64,000 bases of DNA from an uncultured Ectothiorhodospiraceae bacterium (GCA_947258695.1 CAMYJG010000002.1:54085-118084), one strand, 5' to 3'; positions 32,690 through 42,445 are shown, counted from the first letter of the stretch. Notes: generated by a model from the sequence alone, not told the origin. Numbers and translations: made by a program.

Positions 32690-33136
32690 TTGAAAGAACT
32701 TGATATTCATCAAATCCTTGAGCATTTACCACATCGATACCCATTTTTATTAATTGATCGGGTAACGGATTGCAGCCCGGGTAAATCATTAACTGGTTAT
32801 AAAAATGTCTCTTATAATGAGCCTTACTTTACAGGTCATTTTCCTCAGCGTCCTGTTATGCCTGGTGTATTGATTCTTGAAGCTTTAGCACAAGCCACGG
32901 GTATACTTGCTTTCCGTACAGTTGGCAGAATTCCAGATGGCAGCTCTCTTTATTATTTTGTGGGTATTGATAACGCACGCTTTAAACAGCCGGTTGAACC
33001 GGGAGATCAGCTTGAGTTACACGTCGAATTCATAAAAGAAAAGCGTAATATCTGGAAGTTTGTTGGAACCGCATCCGTTGATGGTAAGGTTGTCTGTAGT
33101 GCAGATCTTATGTGCGCTGAACGTGATGCTATTTAA
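32690..33136 (+). CDS. fabZ: 3-hydroxyacyl-ACP dehydratase FabZ (TTG start)
   Basis: [41 protein letters not shown]. Confidence 0.95.
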   Translation: MKELDIHQILEHLPHRYPFLLIDRVTDCSPGKSLTGYKNVSYNEPYFTGHFPQRPVMPGVLILEALAQATGILAFRTVGRIPDGSSLYYFVGIDNARFKQPVEPGDQLELHVEFIKEKRNIWKFVGTASVDGKVVCSADLMCAERDAI

Positions 33137-33156
33137 ATAAAGTATCAAGATACATC

Positions 33157-33927
33157 GTGATCCATCCAACAGCAATTATTGATCCTTCTGCAAAACTGGC
33201 TGATTCAGTTGAGGTTGGCGCCTATTCAATTATTGGTGCTGATGTTGAAATTGATGAGAATACCTGGGTAGGCCCACATGTTGTCATTCAGGGCCCCTGT
33301 AAAATTGGAAAAGAAAATAAACTTTTTCAGTTCTCTTCTATTGGTGAAGTTCCGCAAGACAAAAAATTTCACGGTGAAAAATCGTTTCTCGAAATTGGTG
33401 ATCGAAATACAATTCGTGAATTTGCCACTATTAATCGAGGCACCGATGACGGTGGTGGTGTCACACGAATAGGCAGCGATAACTGGTTGATGGCCTATAT
33501 CCACATAGCGCATGATTGCCAGGTGGGTGACAATACCATATTCGCGAACAATGCTTCATTAGCGGGTCACGCTATTATTGAAGACTTTGCTATCCTGGGT
33601 GGATTTACATTAGTTCACCAGTTTTGCAAAATAGGACAACATGCATTTTGTGGTATGGGAAGTGCAATAAGCAAAGATGTTCCTCCTTACATTATGGTTA
33701 ATGGTAGTCCGGCTCATGCCCATGGTTTAAATAGTGAAGGCATAAAGCGTAAAGGCTTTAGTAAAGAGGCGATGAAAGCTTTACGTGAAGCTTATAAAAT
33801 TATTTATCGTTCGAATAACACCACTGAAGTTGCAAAAAACGAGCTTTCTCCTTTAGCCGATAAATTTACTGAAGTAAAAAATATGCTGACCTTTCTTGAA
33901 CAAAGTGAGCGTGGAATATTACGCTAG
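33157..33927 (+). CDS. lpxA: UDP-N-acetylglucosamine (or 3-amino analogue) acyltransferase LpxA (GTG start)
   Basis: Hexapeptide repeats; HIAHDCQVGDNTIFANNASLAGH; DVPPYIMVNGSPAHAHGLNSEGIKRKGFS. Confidence 0.93.
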   Translation: MIHPTAIIDPSAKLADSVEVGAYSIIGADVEIDENTWVGPHVVIQGPCKIGKENKLFQFSSIGEVPQDKKFHGEKSFLEIGDRNTIREFATINRGTDDGGGVTRIGSDNWLMAYIHIAHDCQVGDNTIFANNASLAGHAIIEDFAILGGFTLVHQFCKIGQHAFCGMGSAISKDVPPYIMVNGSPAHAHGLNSEGIKRKGFSKEAMKALREAYKIIYRSNNTTEVAKNELSPLADKFTEVKNMLTFLEQSERGILR

Positions 33928-33957
33928 ATTTTTTACATACCGCATAAGCACTGATTA

Positions 33958-34815
33958 GTGAATATCATATACATAGGTTCATCCAGTCTTTTATCGAAAC
34001 TCCCTTTAATTGCCTTACTTAAGACAAAGCATATAATTAGTGCTATAGCCCTCAATGAAACCAGGCATAGTGATATCAATGTCACTACTCAGGATTCACT
34101 GCAATTATTAGCATTAGATAATAATATTCCTGTAATTCATCTCAATACCATTACTGAAGAAGTAATATTAAAATTAAAGGCATTTAAGCCAGATATTATT
34201 ATTGTTTCTTGCTATGGGAAACGCCTTCATCAATCTATTCTTTCTATACCTGAAAAAGGATGTATTAATATTCATCCCTCTTTATTGCCTAAATTTCGTG
34301 GCCCTGATCCATTGTTCTGGCAATACAGAGAAGGAGTAAGTGATTTTGGGGTAACACTGCATCGTATGACACAGGATTTTGATGCAGGAAATATTCTGCA
34401 GCAGATGAAAGTGTGGGTACCAGATGGACTTAACATAAATGAAGTAAATAACATAATTGCACAGTCGGCAAGTGAGTTATTAATAAACGTCCTTGTTCAG
34501 CTTGAAAATAACCTGGTTGAGGAAATACAACAGAAACATGACTTAGCAAGTTACCAGACATTTCCTGTTATAGCTGATTATTCGGTTAGCCCAAAATGGT
34601 CGGTAAAACGGATATATAATTTTATAAACGCCTTTAAAGGCCCGGGTATTTATTTTACTTGTGAAATTAACGAGAAGAAATATAAATTAATTAACGCGTC
34701 ATCATATCAAGGACATCCATATTGTAATATGGAAAATAAAAAAGTTTGGACTGATGATGATAAGATAACGATAAAGTGTGAGGATGGTTATATACTTTGT
34801 GAGTTTCTAATTTAA
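33958..34815 (+). CDS. Formyltransferase-family protein (candidate sugar N-formyltransferase; GTG start)
   Basis: INIHPSLLPKFRGPDPLFWQY and GVTLHRMTQDFDAGNIL retain the N/H/D catalytic residues of the formyl-THF hydrolase/transferase fold; C-terminal YNFINAFKGPGIYF. Confidence 0.8.
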   Translation: MNIIYIGSSSLLSKLPLIALLKTKHIISAIALNETRHSDINVTTQDSLQLLALDNNIPVIHLNTITEEVILKLKAFKPDIIIVSCYGKRLHQSILSIPEKGCINIHPSLLPKFRGPDPLFWQYREGVSDFGVTLHRMTQDFDAGNILQQMKVWVPDGLNINEVNNIIAQSASELLINVLVQLENNLVEEIQQKHDLASYQTFPVIADYSVSPKWSVKRIYNFINAFKGPGIYFTCEINEKKYKLINASSYQGHPYCNMENKKVWTDDDKITIKCEDGYILCEFLI

Positions 34816-34819
34816 TTTA

Positions 34820-35995
34820 TCATATTGTCTTATTATTGAGCATATTGATTAGCAGAGTGCTTAAATCTGTTTTTAACTCATCGTCAGAAAGTTTATCCTT
34901 AATACTTCCCAGTTCAGATATTATCGATTGTCTTAATTCCTGATTATCTGTCAGTTCAGATAGCGTTTGCGCAATTTTTTCTGGTTGCGCATCATATTGG
35001 ATAAGCTCTGGTACAATGTTTTTATTAGCAATAATATTACACAAGGCAATATAATCAATTTTCAACATTCGTTTAACCAGAAAATGGCTAAGTTTGTTGA
35101 TTTTATTAATAACTACCATCGGGATTTGCATTATTGCAATTTCAAGCGTTACTGTACCTGACACGGTAATGATAGCATCACAAACTTGCATTACATCATG
35201 GCTGCGGTGTTGTATAACACGCATATCAAATTCAGTCTCTGCAAAGTAAGGCAGAATATCTTCTTCTGTTAAAGTCGATGCGACAGGAATAACAAATTGT
35301 GTGGATGGATTATCAGCGACAATTCGTTTTGCACTTTCAACAATAATGGGTAGTAATCGTTTTATCTCGCTTTTTCGACTGCCAGGGAATAAACCAATTA
35401 CTGGTTTATCATTATCGAGTAAAAATTCGTCTCTAAGTGTATGCTGATCAGCAGAAGCATGAACTTCGTCAACAAGTGGATGACCGACAAAGCGGACCGG
35501 CACATCATATTTTTTATAAAAAGCTTCTTCGAATGGAAAGACAACGGCCATCATGTCTACTATTTTCTTTATTTTAAAAACACGTTTTTGCCGCCAGGCC
35601 CAAACTTGCGGACTGATATAATAAAGAACTTTTACACCACATTCTTTCGCTGTTTTTGCTAAGCGTAAATTAAAATCCGGGTAATCGGTTAAAACCAGTA
35701 AATCAGGTGGATCGGTACGGAGTAAATGTTGCATTTTTTTTAAAGCACCACTGATCGTGTTCCAGTGAGCTAATACTTCAAAAAGACCAACTACAGCGAG
35801 TTCTGAGGAATCTACCAGCGTTTCTACGCCAGCCTCAAGCATATTCTTTCCGCCTATCCCATAAAATGAAATGTCCGACGTTTTTTCATTAACTTCCCGA
35901 ACCAGTTTGGCGGCATGTATATCACCGGACGCTTCTCCGGCAATAATCATTACACGTTTGTTCTTTGAAGAGATTGCTTCGGTCACTTTGTTCAC
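34820..35995 (-). CDS. lpxB: Lipid-A-disaccharide synthase
   Basis: IAGEASGDIHAAKLV, DYPDFNLRLAK, YISPQVWAWRQKRV, LFPGSRKSEIKRLLP. Confidence 0.95.
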   Translation of the reverse strand: MNKVTEAISSKNKRVMIIAGEASGDIHAAKLVREVNEKTSDISFYGIGGKNMLEAGVETLVDSSELAVVGLFEVLAHWNTISGALKKMQHLLRTDPPDLLVLTDYPDFNLRLAKTAKECGVKVLYYISPQVWAWRQKRVFKIKKIVDMMAVVFPFEEAFYKKYDVPVRFVGHPLVDEVHASADQHTLRDEFLLDNDKPVIGLFPGSRKSEIKRLLPIIVESAKRIVADNPSTQFVIPVASTLTEEDILPYFAETEFDMRVIQHRSHDVMQVCDAIITVSGTVTLEIAIMQIPMVVINKINKLSHFLVKRMLKIDYIALCNIIANKNIVPELIQYDAQPEKIAQTLSELTDNQELRQSIISELGSIKDKLSDDELKTDLSTLLINMLNNKTI

Positions 35996-36120
35996 TCACA
36001 ATGACAGGTTGTTTAGAAATTATTTGATTGCTTTGACAAGGTGCAATGACATGGAGTTATGTAGTCATTGCGAGGAGGGATTAAAAATGTAATTTTTAAC
36101 CCTGACACGGCAATCTACTA
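35992..36120. repeat. Degenerate palindromic intergenic repeat between lpxB and gnnB-like gene
   Basis: GTCATTGCGAGGA (36064) ... TGACACGGCAATCT (to 36116) matches one half of the 47560-47670 element in reverse complement; ACAATGACAGG/GTGCAATGAC remnants on the other side. Confidence 0.55.
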
Positions 36121-36122
36121 CC

Positions 36123-37211
36123 TTATACAGCTGATTTAATTGTGTCACAAACTTCGGTGATTTGTTCTTCAGTCATTTCCGGGAAGACAGGTAAAGACAT
36201 GCAATGTTTTACCGTATCTTCAGTGACGGGTAATGATACGTCAGCACATTCTTCAGCAAATGCTTTTTGTTTATGTAATGGAATAGGGTAGTAAATGGCA
36301 TTGGCAATGCCTTTATCCGACAAGGCCGGCATAATCACGTCACGTTTATCGGTTAATACTGTGTATTGGTGGTACACATGGGTACCAATACCATCTTCAA
36401 AAGGAACGGTAACGACATCTTTAAGTTTTTCACTGTAGCTGTGCGCTACACGACGGCGTTCTCTATTATATTCATTGATGTATTGTAGTTTTACGCGCAA
36501 GATAACTGCTTGTAATTCATCAAGACGGCTGTTGTAGCCAATCACATCATGGTGATAGCGTTCACTACTGCCATGGTTGCGGTATATTTTAACTTGTTCT
36601 GCTATCTTATCATCATTCGTGGTGACCATTCCGCCATCACCATAACAGCCAAGGTTTTTACTTGGAAAAAAGCTATGACAACCGGCTAGTCCAATACCAC
36701 CAGTACTATCATCTCCGATTTTAGCACCATAGGATTGAGCGCAGTCTTCAATTACTAGCAGGTTATGTTTATTAGCTATTGTCATAATATTTTTCATATC
36801 AGCTGGCTGGCCAAAAATATGTACAGGAATAATCGCCTTGGTTTTTTCTGTGATGGCCGCTTCAATTAAATCAGCATCAATATTCAATGTGTCAGCTTTA
36901 ATATCAACATAAACCGGAGTGGCGCCAACATAGCGAATCGCCTCAGCTGTTGCAATAAATGTAAACGAGGTTGTGATGACTTCATCACCTTCAGAAATAC
37001 CGGCAGCAAGTAAAGCCAGGTGTAATGCATCAGTACCCGAAGCGCAGCTTAGTGCATGCTTAACACCTAAATGTGCAGCAGCTTCTTTTTCAAATGTTTG
37101 AACGTTAGGGCCAAGAATAAATTGAGTCTTACCGAGTGCGTCGATAATTTTTGCATCAATCTCTTGTTTAAGATTATTGTATTGTAGCTTGAGATCAACC
37201 ATTGGGATCAT
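36123..37211 (-). CDS. gnnB: DegT/DnrJ/EryC1/StrS sugar aminotransferase, GnnB-like
   Basis: IPMVDLKLQYNNLKQEID; PLP lysine context SFFPSKNLGCYGDGGM; adjacent to Gfo/Idh gene and lpxB. Confidence 0.72.
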   Translation of the reverse strand: MIPMVDLKLQYNNLKQEIDAKIIDALGKTQFILGPNVQTFEKEAAAHLGVKHALSCASGTDALHLALLAAGISEGDEVITTSFTFIATAEAIRYVGATPVYVDIKADTLNIDADLIEAAITEKTKAIIPVHIFGQPADMKNIMTIANKHNLLVIEDCAQSYGAKIGDDSTGGIGLAGCHSFFPSKNLGCYGDGGMVTTNDDKIAEQVKIYRNHGSSERYHHDVIGYNSRLDELQAVILRVKLQYINEYNRERRRVAHSYSEKLKDVVTVPFEDGIGTHVYHQYTVLTDKRDVIMPALSDKGIANAIYYPIPLHKQKAFAEECADVSLPVTEDTVKHCMSLPVFPEMTEEQITEVCDTIKSAV

Positions 37212-37260
37212 ATCAGATCACTCCGTAAAATTATTTGTATCAATTAAGTAACTAGAAGAA

Positions 37261-38199
37261 TCAATTTGTGCCAAGTAATTCACTTATCTTGCTGGCTGTT
37301 TGTAATGCCAGTAAACCCGCTTTACCACTCACCACAGGTGGTTCACCAGTTTTGATTGAGTTGAGGAAGGCTTCGATTTCACTATACAGGGCATCACCTT
37401 GTTCAAAGGTACGCTCATTACTTTCAATATCTGCAATGCCAGGATACATTTCGCCATCACCTTTTTTGTGAAGTGACAGCTTTTTGTTTTGAAAATCGAT
37501 AGAAATATAAGAGTCATGTTGAAAAATACGCATTATGCGTTCACTTTTCATACTGACCCGGCTTGCCGTTACATTTGCGACGCAACCGTCTTCGAAAGTT
37601 AAACGTGCATTGGCAATATCAATTTCGTTGGAAATGACAGCCACGCCATTTGCATCAATATGTTTTACCGGGGAGCGTGCAAAATCAAGGATAATATCGA
37701 TATCGTGAATCATTAGATCTAGAACGACATTAACATCGGCACCACGGGGGTTGAAGGGGGCGATTCGATTTGATTCTATAAATAAGGGTTGTTTCAGTTC
37801 ATCTTCTAATGCAAGAACAGCAGGATTAAAACGTTCCAGGTGTCCAATCTGAAAAACACATTGATTGTCATCAGCAATTTTGACTAAATCTTGTGCTTCT
37901 TCAACAGTAGAGGTGATGGGTTTTTCTAACAATACATGGATGCCATTTTCAAGAAAGACTTTGGCCACTTCGTAGTGTTTTTGAGTGGGCACGACAATAC
38001 TGACCGCACCAACTTTGCCGATCAGTTGATGATAATCAGTAAATGCTGGTACGTTATGCTCATCAGCAATAGTTTGTGCAATTTCTAAATTCGCATCACA
38101 TACCGCGACTAATTCAGATGTATCAATTTGGGCATATTTTTGTGCATGAAATTTACCGAGATAACCTACGCCAATGACGGCAGTTTTTATTGTGCTCAT
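37261..38199 (-). CDS. gnnA: Gfo/Idh/MocA family oxidoreductase, GnnA-like
   Basis: VIGVGYLGKFHAQKY, VLLEKPITSTVEEA, QIGHLERFNPAV, DLMIHDIDIIL; same-strand neighbour of DegT gene and lpxB. Confidence 0.72.
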   Translation of the reverse strand: MSTIKTAVIGVGYLGKFHAQKYAQIDTSELVAVCDANLEIAQTIADEHNVPAFTDYHQLIGKVGAVSIVVPTQKHYEVAKVFLENGIHVLLEKPITSTVEEAQDLVKIADDNQCVFQIGHLERFNPAVLALEDELKQPLFIESNRIAPFNPRGADVNVVLDLMIHDIDIILDFARSPVKHIDANGVAVISNEIDIANARLTFEDGCVANVTASRVSMKSERIMRIFQHDSYISIDFQNKKLSLHKKGDGEMYPGIADIESNERTFEQGDALYSEIEAFLNSIKTGEPPVVSGKAGLLALQTASKISELLGTN

Positions 38200-38389
38200 T
38201 ATTTTTCCGATAGTGTCTGAATAGTGAGGGTTTCAGCTGACTTAAGCGGGCATAATGATCGCATTCTTCTATATTAAAATCAATTAGATAGGCATGATAG
38301 AGCCCTATTACGAGATTAAATTCATAGATTTTTACATCAATTTACGAGTATGCTTGTTGTCAATGTTAAATTAACAACAGGCCCTAAAA

Positions 38390-38901
38390 ATGGTTAAAAA
38401 ACAAACTCTTCCACCTATTCTGGACTGGGAAAATAGAGGTAATTTTATTGCTGGTGTCGATGAAGTAGGAAGAGGGCCATTAGCGGGACCTGTTGTTGCT
38501 GCAGCCGTGATTCTCGATCCAGTACAGCCAATCGCTGGATTGATGGATACATATTACAGGCAAGTTTAAGGGCCATGACGCTATCCGTCTCTGAACTCTT
38601 GCAACAGCCGGATTTTGTTATGATTGATGGCAATAAAATTCCTGCCGACTTAACGATTCGAGCTGAAGCCGTGGTCAAAGGTGATGATCGGGTGCCATGC
38701 ATTAGTGCGGCATCAATTATTGCCAAGGTCGCCCGAGACCAGGAAATGATTGAAATGGAAGAAATTTACCCCGGGTATGGCTTGGCCAAGCATAAGGGCT
38801 ACCCGACTAAAGTGCATATGGAAGCATTGCAAAAGCTGGGGGTGACAGAGATTCATCGGCGTAGCTTTGGTCCTGTGAAAAAGATTTTAGCGAATATGTA
38901 A
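38390..38901 (+). pseudogene. rnhB: Ribonuclease HII, disrupted by internal deletion and frameshift
   Basis: 38390-38569 encodes ...[41 protein letters not shown]; frame of 38551-38901 continues ILQASLRAM...FVMIDGNKIP...VVKGDDRVPCISAASIIAKVARDQEM...HKGYPT...HRRSFGPVKK; about 39 codons (DSKKL...EID region) missing relative to E. coli RnhB. Confidence 0.8.
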
Positions 38902-38973
38902 TCTTCCAAACAGCTCAAAATTTAACCTATTTTTCATCTTGCTTAAGCCTTCAATAAATCCCAAAATAGCTTA

Positions 38974-41900
38974 ATGTCTGAATCTTTTGTCCATCTATCC
39001 TTACATACCGAATATTCTATCGTTGACGGTATTGTCCGCATAAAACCGCTTGCTAAGGCGGTTGCCGAGGCAGGCATGCCGGCAGTGGCATTGACAGATC
39101 AAAGTAATATGTTTGCCCTGGTGAAGTTTTACCGCGCTTGCCAGTCCTCTGGTGTTAAGCCTATCGTAGGTGTTGATTGCTGGGTCATTAGTGAAGATGA
39201 GCCGACTCAACCAACAAAATTAACGCTTCTTTGCCTCAATAATACCGGTTATCTAAATCTTACCCAGTTAGTATCAAAAGGCTATACCGAAGGTCAGCAT
39301 CGTGGAATTCCCATGTTACAAAAGGACTGGTTTACTGAGAATACCGAAGGCCTCATCGCTTTATCGGGTGGCCGCTTAGGTGATATTGGCCTGGCCTTGT
39401 TAGCTGAAAACACAGAATTAGCTTCACAACGATTACAAGCCTGGAACCAGTTGTTTCCAGGCAACTTTTACTTAGAGCTACAACGTACCGGCCGTGAAAA
39501 CGAGGAAGACTATCTTCATGCCGCGGTAAACCTTGCTGTGCAACACAATATGCCCGTTGTTGCAACGAATGATGTACGGTTTATTTCTGCCAGTGACTTT
39601 GATGCGCATGAAGCACGCGTTTGTATTCATGATGGCAGAACGCTCGATGATCCGCGCCGTCCAAAACTGTACAGTGAACAACAGTATCTGCGTTCAGCTG
39701 ATGAAATGATAGAACTGTTTAAGGATATTCCCTCCGCTATTGAAAATACGCTTGAAATTGCAAAACGTTGCACGGTGGAATTAACACTGGGTAAAAATTA
39801 TTTACCTGATTTCCCGATCCCTGAAGGTTTAACCATCGAGAAATTTCTTGAAGAGGAATCACGTAAAGGATTAGAGAATCGACTGCATCAACTATTTGAT
39901 GTTGAAGCTGACGATTATGACGAAATAAAAAAAGAATACTATGAACGGCTGCAGATTGAACTTGATGTAATTAATAACATGGGGTTCCCCGGTTACTTTT
40001 TAATTGTTGCAGACTTTATTCGCTGGGCAAAAGAACATGATGTGCCGGTCGGCCCCGGACGTGGTTCAGGTGCGGGTTCAATCGTCGCATATGCTTTGAC
40101 CATCACTGACCTGGATCCAATTAAATATGATTTACTTTTTGAACGGTTCTTGAATCCTGAACGGGTATCGATGCCTGACTTTGATGTGGATTTTTGTATG
40201 GAAGGGCGTGATCGTGTTATTGATTATGTTGCCCGAACCTATGGGCGAGATAAGGTATCGCAAATTATAACCTATGGTTCAATGGCGGCAAAAGCGGTTA
40301 TCAGGGATGTAGGTCGTGTATTGAGTCATCCTTATGGCTTTGTTGATCGTATTGCCAAACTTATACCTTTTGAAATTGGTATTACTTTAGATAAAGCACT
40401 TGAACAGGAAGAACAGTTACAGGAACTTTATAACGAAGATGAAGAAGTTGCAGCACTGATTGATCTTGCAAAATCGCTGGAAGGTATTGTGCGTAATGCG
40501 GGTAAGCATGCCGGTGGTGTTGTAATTTCACCAACAAAGTTAACTGACTTTACTCCGCTTTATTGTGAAGAAGATGCTTCAAATTTGGTTAGCCAGTTTG
40601 ATAAGGATGATGTTGAAGCTGTTGGATTAGTTAAGTTTGACTTTTTAGGTCTGCGTACTTTAACCATCGTCGACTGGGCAGTAAAAACCGTTAACCGAAT
40701 TAAAAAAGACAAGGGTGAAGAGCCCATTGATATAACTACGATTCCACTCGATGATGAAGCGACTTTTGATTTATTAAAAGCAACCAAAACAACCGCGGTA
40801 TTCCAGTTGGAATCACGTGGTATGAAAGACCTCATTAAACGATTACAACCGAGTGAGTTTGAAGACATCGTCGCACTTGTTGCCTTATTCCGACCTGGAC
40901 CATTGCAATCAGGCATGGTGGATGACTTTATTAATCGTAAACATGGCCGTGCCCGTGTGGTATATCCACATCCTGATCTTGAATCGATTCTTAAACCGAC
41001 ATACGGGGTCATCTTATACCAGGAACAGGTAATGCAAATTGCCCAGGTGTTAGCTAATTATTCACTTGGTGCAGCTGATTTATTGCGGCGAGCCATGGGT
41101 AAGAAAAAGCCAGAAGAGATGGCCAAGCAACGTGAAATTTTTACCCAGGGTGCCGTTGCGCGTGATGTTGATGAAAAAACGGCGACCTACATTTTTGATT
41201 TAATGGAAAAGTTTGCAGGCTATGGTTTTAATAAGTCTCACTCCGCGGCTTACGCTTTAGTGTCTTATCAAACTGCCTGGTTAAAAGCGCATTATCCCTC
41301 TGAATTTATGGCAGCAGTTTTATCGGCAGATATGGATAACACGGATAAAGTTGTTACCCTGATCGATGATTGTAGTGAAATGAAATTAAAAGTAGCCCCA
41401 CCAAACATTAATTTATGTAAGCATCAGTTTACGGTTGATAATGACACTATCATTTACGGTTTGGGTGCGATTAAAGGTGTTGGTGAAGCCGCTATCGATG
41501 GTGTGATCGATGAACGCGATAAAAATGGTGAGTTCAAAAGCCTGTTTGATTTTTGTCAGCGCGTTGATTTACGAAAAGTAAATCGTCGTACCCTGGAAGG
41601 GTTGACCATGGCCGGTGCGATGGATGTTTTTGGTCAATATCGTTCAACCATTATGGCCACTTTGCCAGACGCATTAAAAATTGCAGAACAAAAATCAAGA
41701 GATGATCAGGCTGGTATCCAGGATATGTTTGGTATGGCAGCCGAAGCCGATGCAGATGGTAATGTGTCTGGTGCAGAAAGTTATTCGGTACAAAAAGACT
41801 GGAGAGAAGAACAACGCTTAGCCAACGAAAAAACAACCTTAGGATTATACTTAACGGGTCACCCTATCAATCGTTATTTACCTGAACTAAAACAATTCGT

Positions 41901-42444
41901 CAGTGGTCGTCTTTCTGAAATGAAACCGACTAAAAATGCAACGGTCATCGTTGCCGGCTTAGTCATGGGCATGCGAGTCATGACAACCAAGCGTGGCGAC
42001 AAAATGGCATTCTTAACACTTGATGATCGAAGTGGTCGTATGGAGATGGCCGTCTTTTCTGAAGAGTTTAATGCTAACCGTGAAAACCTGGCGAAAGATA
42101 AATTGATTGTCGCGAGTGTCGAAGTAAGTATTGATGATTACTCCGGTGGCTTTAAGATGCGAGCTAAAGAAATATATGATATTAGCCAGGCGCGCGAACA
42201 TTTTGCCAAAAACTTAATGGTCACCGTTGATCATGTTCATGCTTCGAATGGTTTTATTAATGACTTACAACGTGTATTAACACCGTTTAAAGAAGGCGCT
42301 TGTCCCGTGGTGGTGGATTATCATAGGGAAGACGCCAGTGCTGAAATCCCTTTAGGTGAAGAGTGGCGTGTTCATCCAACAGATGAGTTGCTTAATCGCT
42401 TGCGTGAAACAATAGGTGAGAAGAAAATCAATATTACTTACTAA
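38974..42444 (+). CDS. dnaE: DNA polymerase III alpha subunit
   Basis: PHP domain LSLHTEYSIVDGIVRI; GPGRGSGAGSIVAYAL; PDFDVDFCMEGRDRVI; C-terminal OB fold. Confidence 0.97.
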   Translation: MSESFVHLSLHTEYSIVDGIVRIKPLAKAVAEAGMPAVALTDQSNMFALVKFYRACQSSGVKPIVGVDCWVISEDEPTQPTKLTLLCLNNTGYLNLTQLVSKGYTEGQHRGIPMLQKDWFTENTEGLIALSGGRLGDIGLALLAENTELASQRLQAWNQLFPGNFYLELQRTGRENEEDYLHAAVNLAVQHNMPVVATNDVRFISASDFDAHEARVCIHDGRTLDDPRRPKLYSEQQYLRSADEMIELFKDIPSAIENTLEIAKRCTVELTLGKNYLPDFPIPEGLTIEKFLEEESRKGLENRLHQLFDVEADDYDEIKKEYYERLQIELDVINNMGFPGYFLIVADFIRWAKEHDVPVGPGRGSGAGSIVAYALTITDLDPIKYDLLFERFLNPERVSMPDFDVDFCMEGRDRVIDYVARTYGRDKVSQIITYGSMAAKAVIRDVGRVLSHPYGFVDRIAKLIPFEIGITLDKALEQEEQLQELYNEDEEVAALIDLAKSLEGIVRNAGKHAGGVVISPTKLTDFTPLYCEEDASNLVSQFDKDDVEAVGLVKFDFLGLRTLTIVDWAVKTVNRIKKDKGEEPIDITTIPLDDEATFDLLKATKTTAVFQLESRGMKDLIKRLQPSEFEDIVALVALFRPGPLQSGMVDDFINRKHGRARVVYPHPDLESILKPTYGVILYQEQVMQIAQVLANYSLGAADLLRRAMGKKKPEEMAKQREIFTQGAVARDVDEKTATYIFDLMEKFAGYGFNKSHSAAYALVSYQTAWLKAHYPSEFMAAVLSADMDNTDKVVTLIDDCSEMKLKVAPPNINLCKHQFTVDNDTIIYGLGAIKGVGEAAIDGVIDERDKNGEFKSLFDFCQRVDLRKVNRRTLEGLTMAGAMDVFGQYRSTIMATLPDALKIAEQKSRDDQAGIQDMFGMAAEADADGNVSGAESYSVQKDWREEQRLANEKTTLGLYLTGHPINRYLPELKQFVSGRLSEMKPTKNATVIVAGLVMGMRVMTTKRGDKMAFLTLDDRSGRMEMAVFSEEFNANRENLAKDKLIVASVEVSIDDYSGGFKMRAKEIYDISQAREHFAKNLMVTVDHVHASNGFINDLQRVLTPFKEGACPVVVDYHREDASAEIPLGEEWRVHPTDELLNRLRETIGEKKINITY

Positions 42445-42445
42445 T

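Noticed and set aside
33958-34815. Calling this gene lpxI because of its position between lpxA and lpxB
   Set aside because: Motifs are those of formyltransferases (HPSLLPKFRGPDP), not LpxI/DUF1009.
38575-38901. Treating the 108-aa ORF as an independent short gene
   Set aside because: It is the C-terminal part of RnhB; homology continues upstream of its ATG (ILQASLRA) in the same frame.
40560-41012. 150-aa minus-strand ORF inside dnaE
   Set aside because: Antisense to a strongly conserved DnaE region; composition typical of a shadow ORF.
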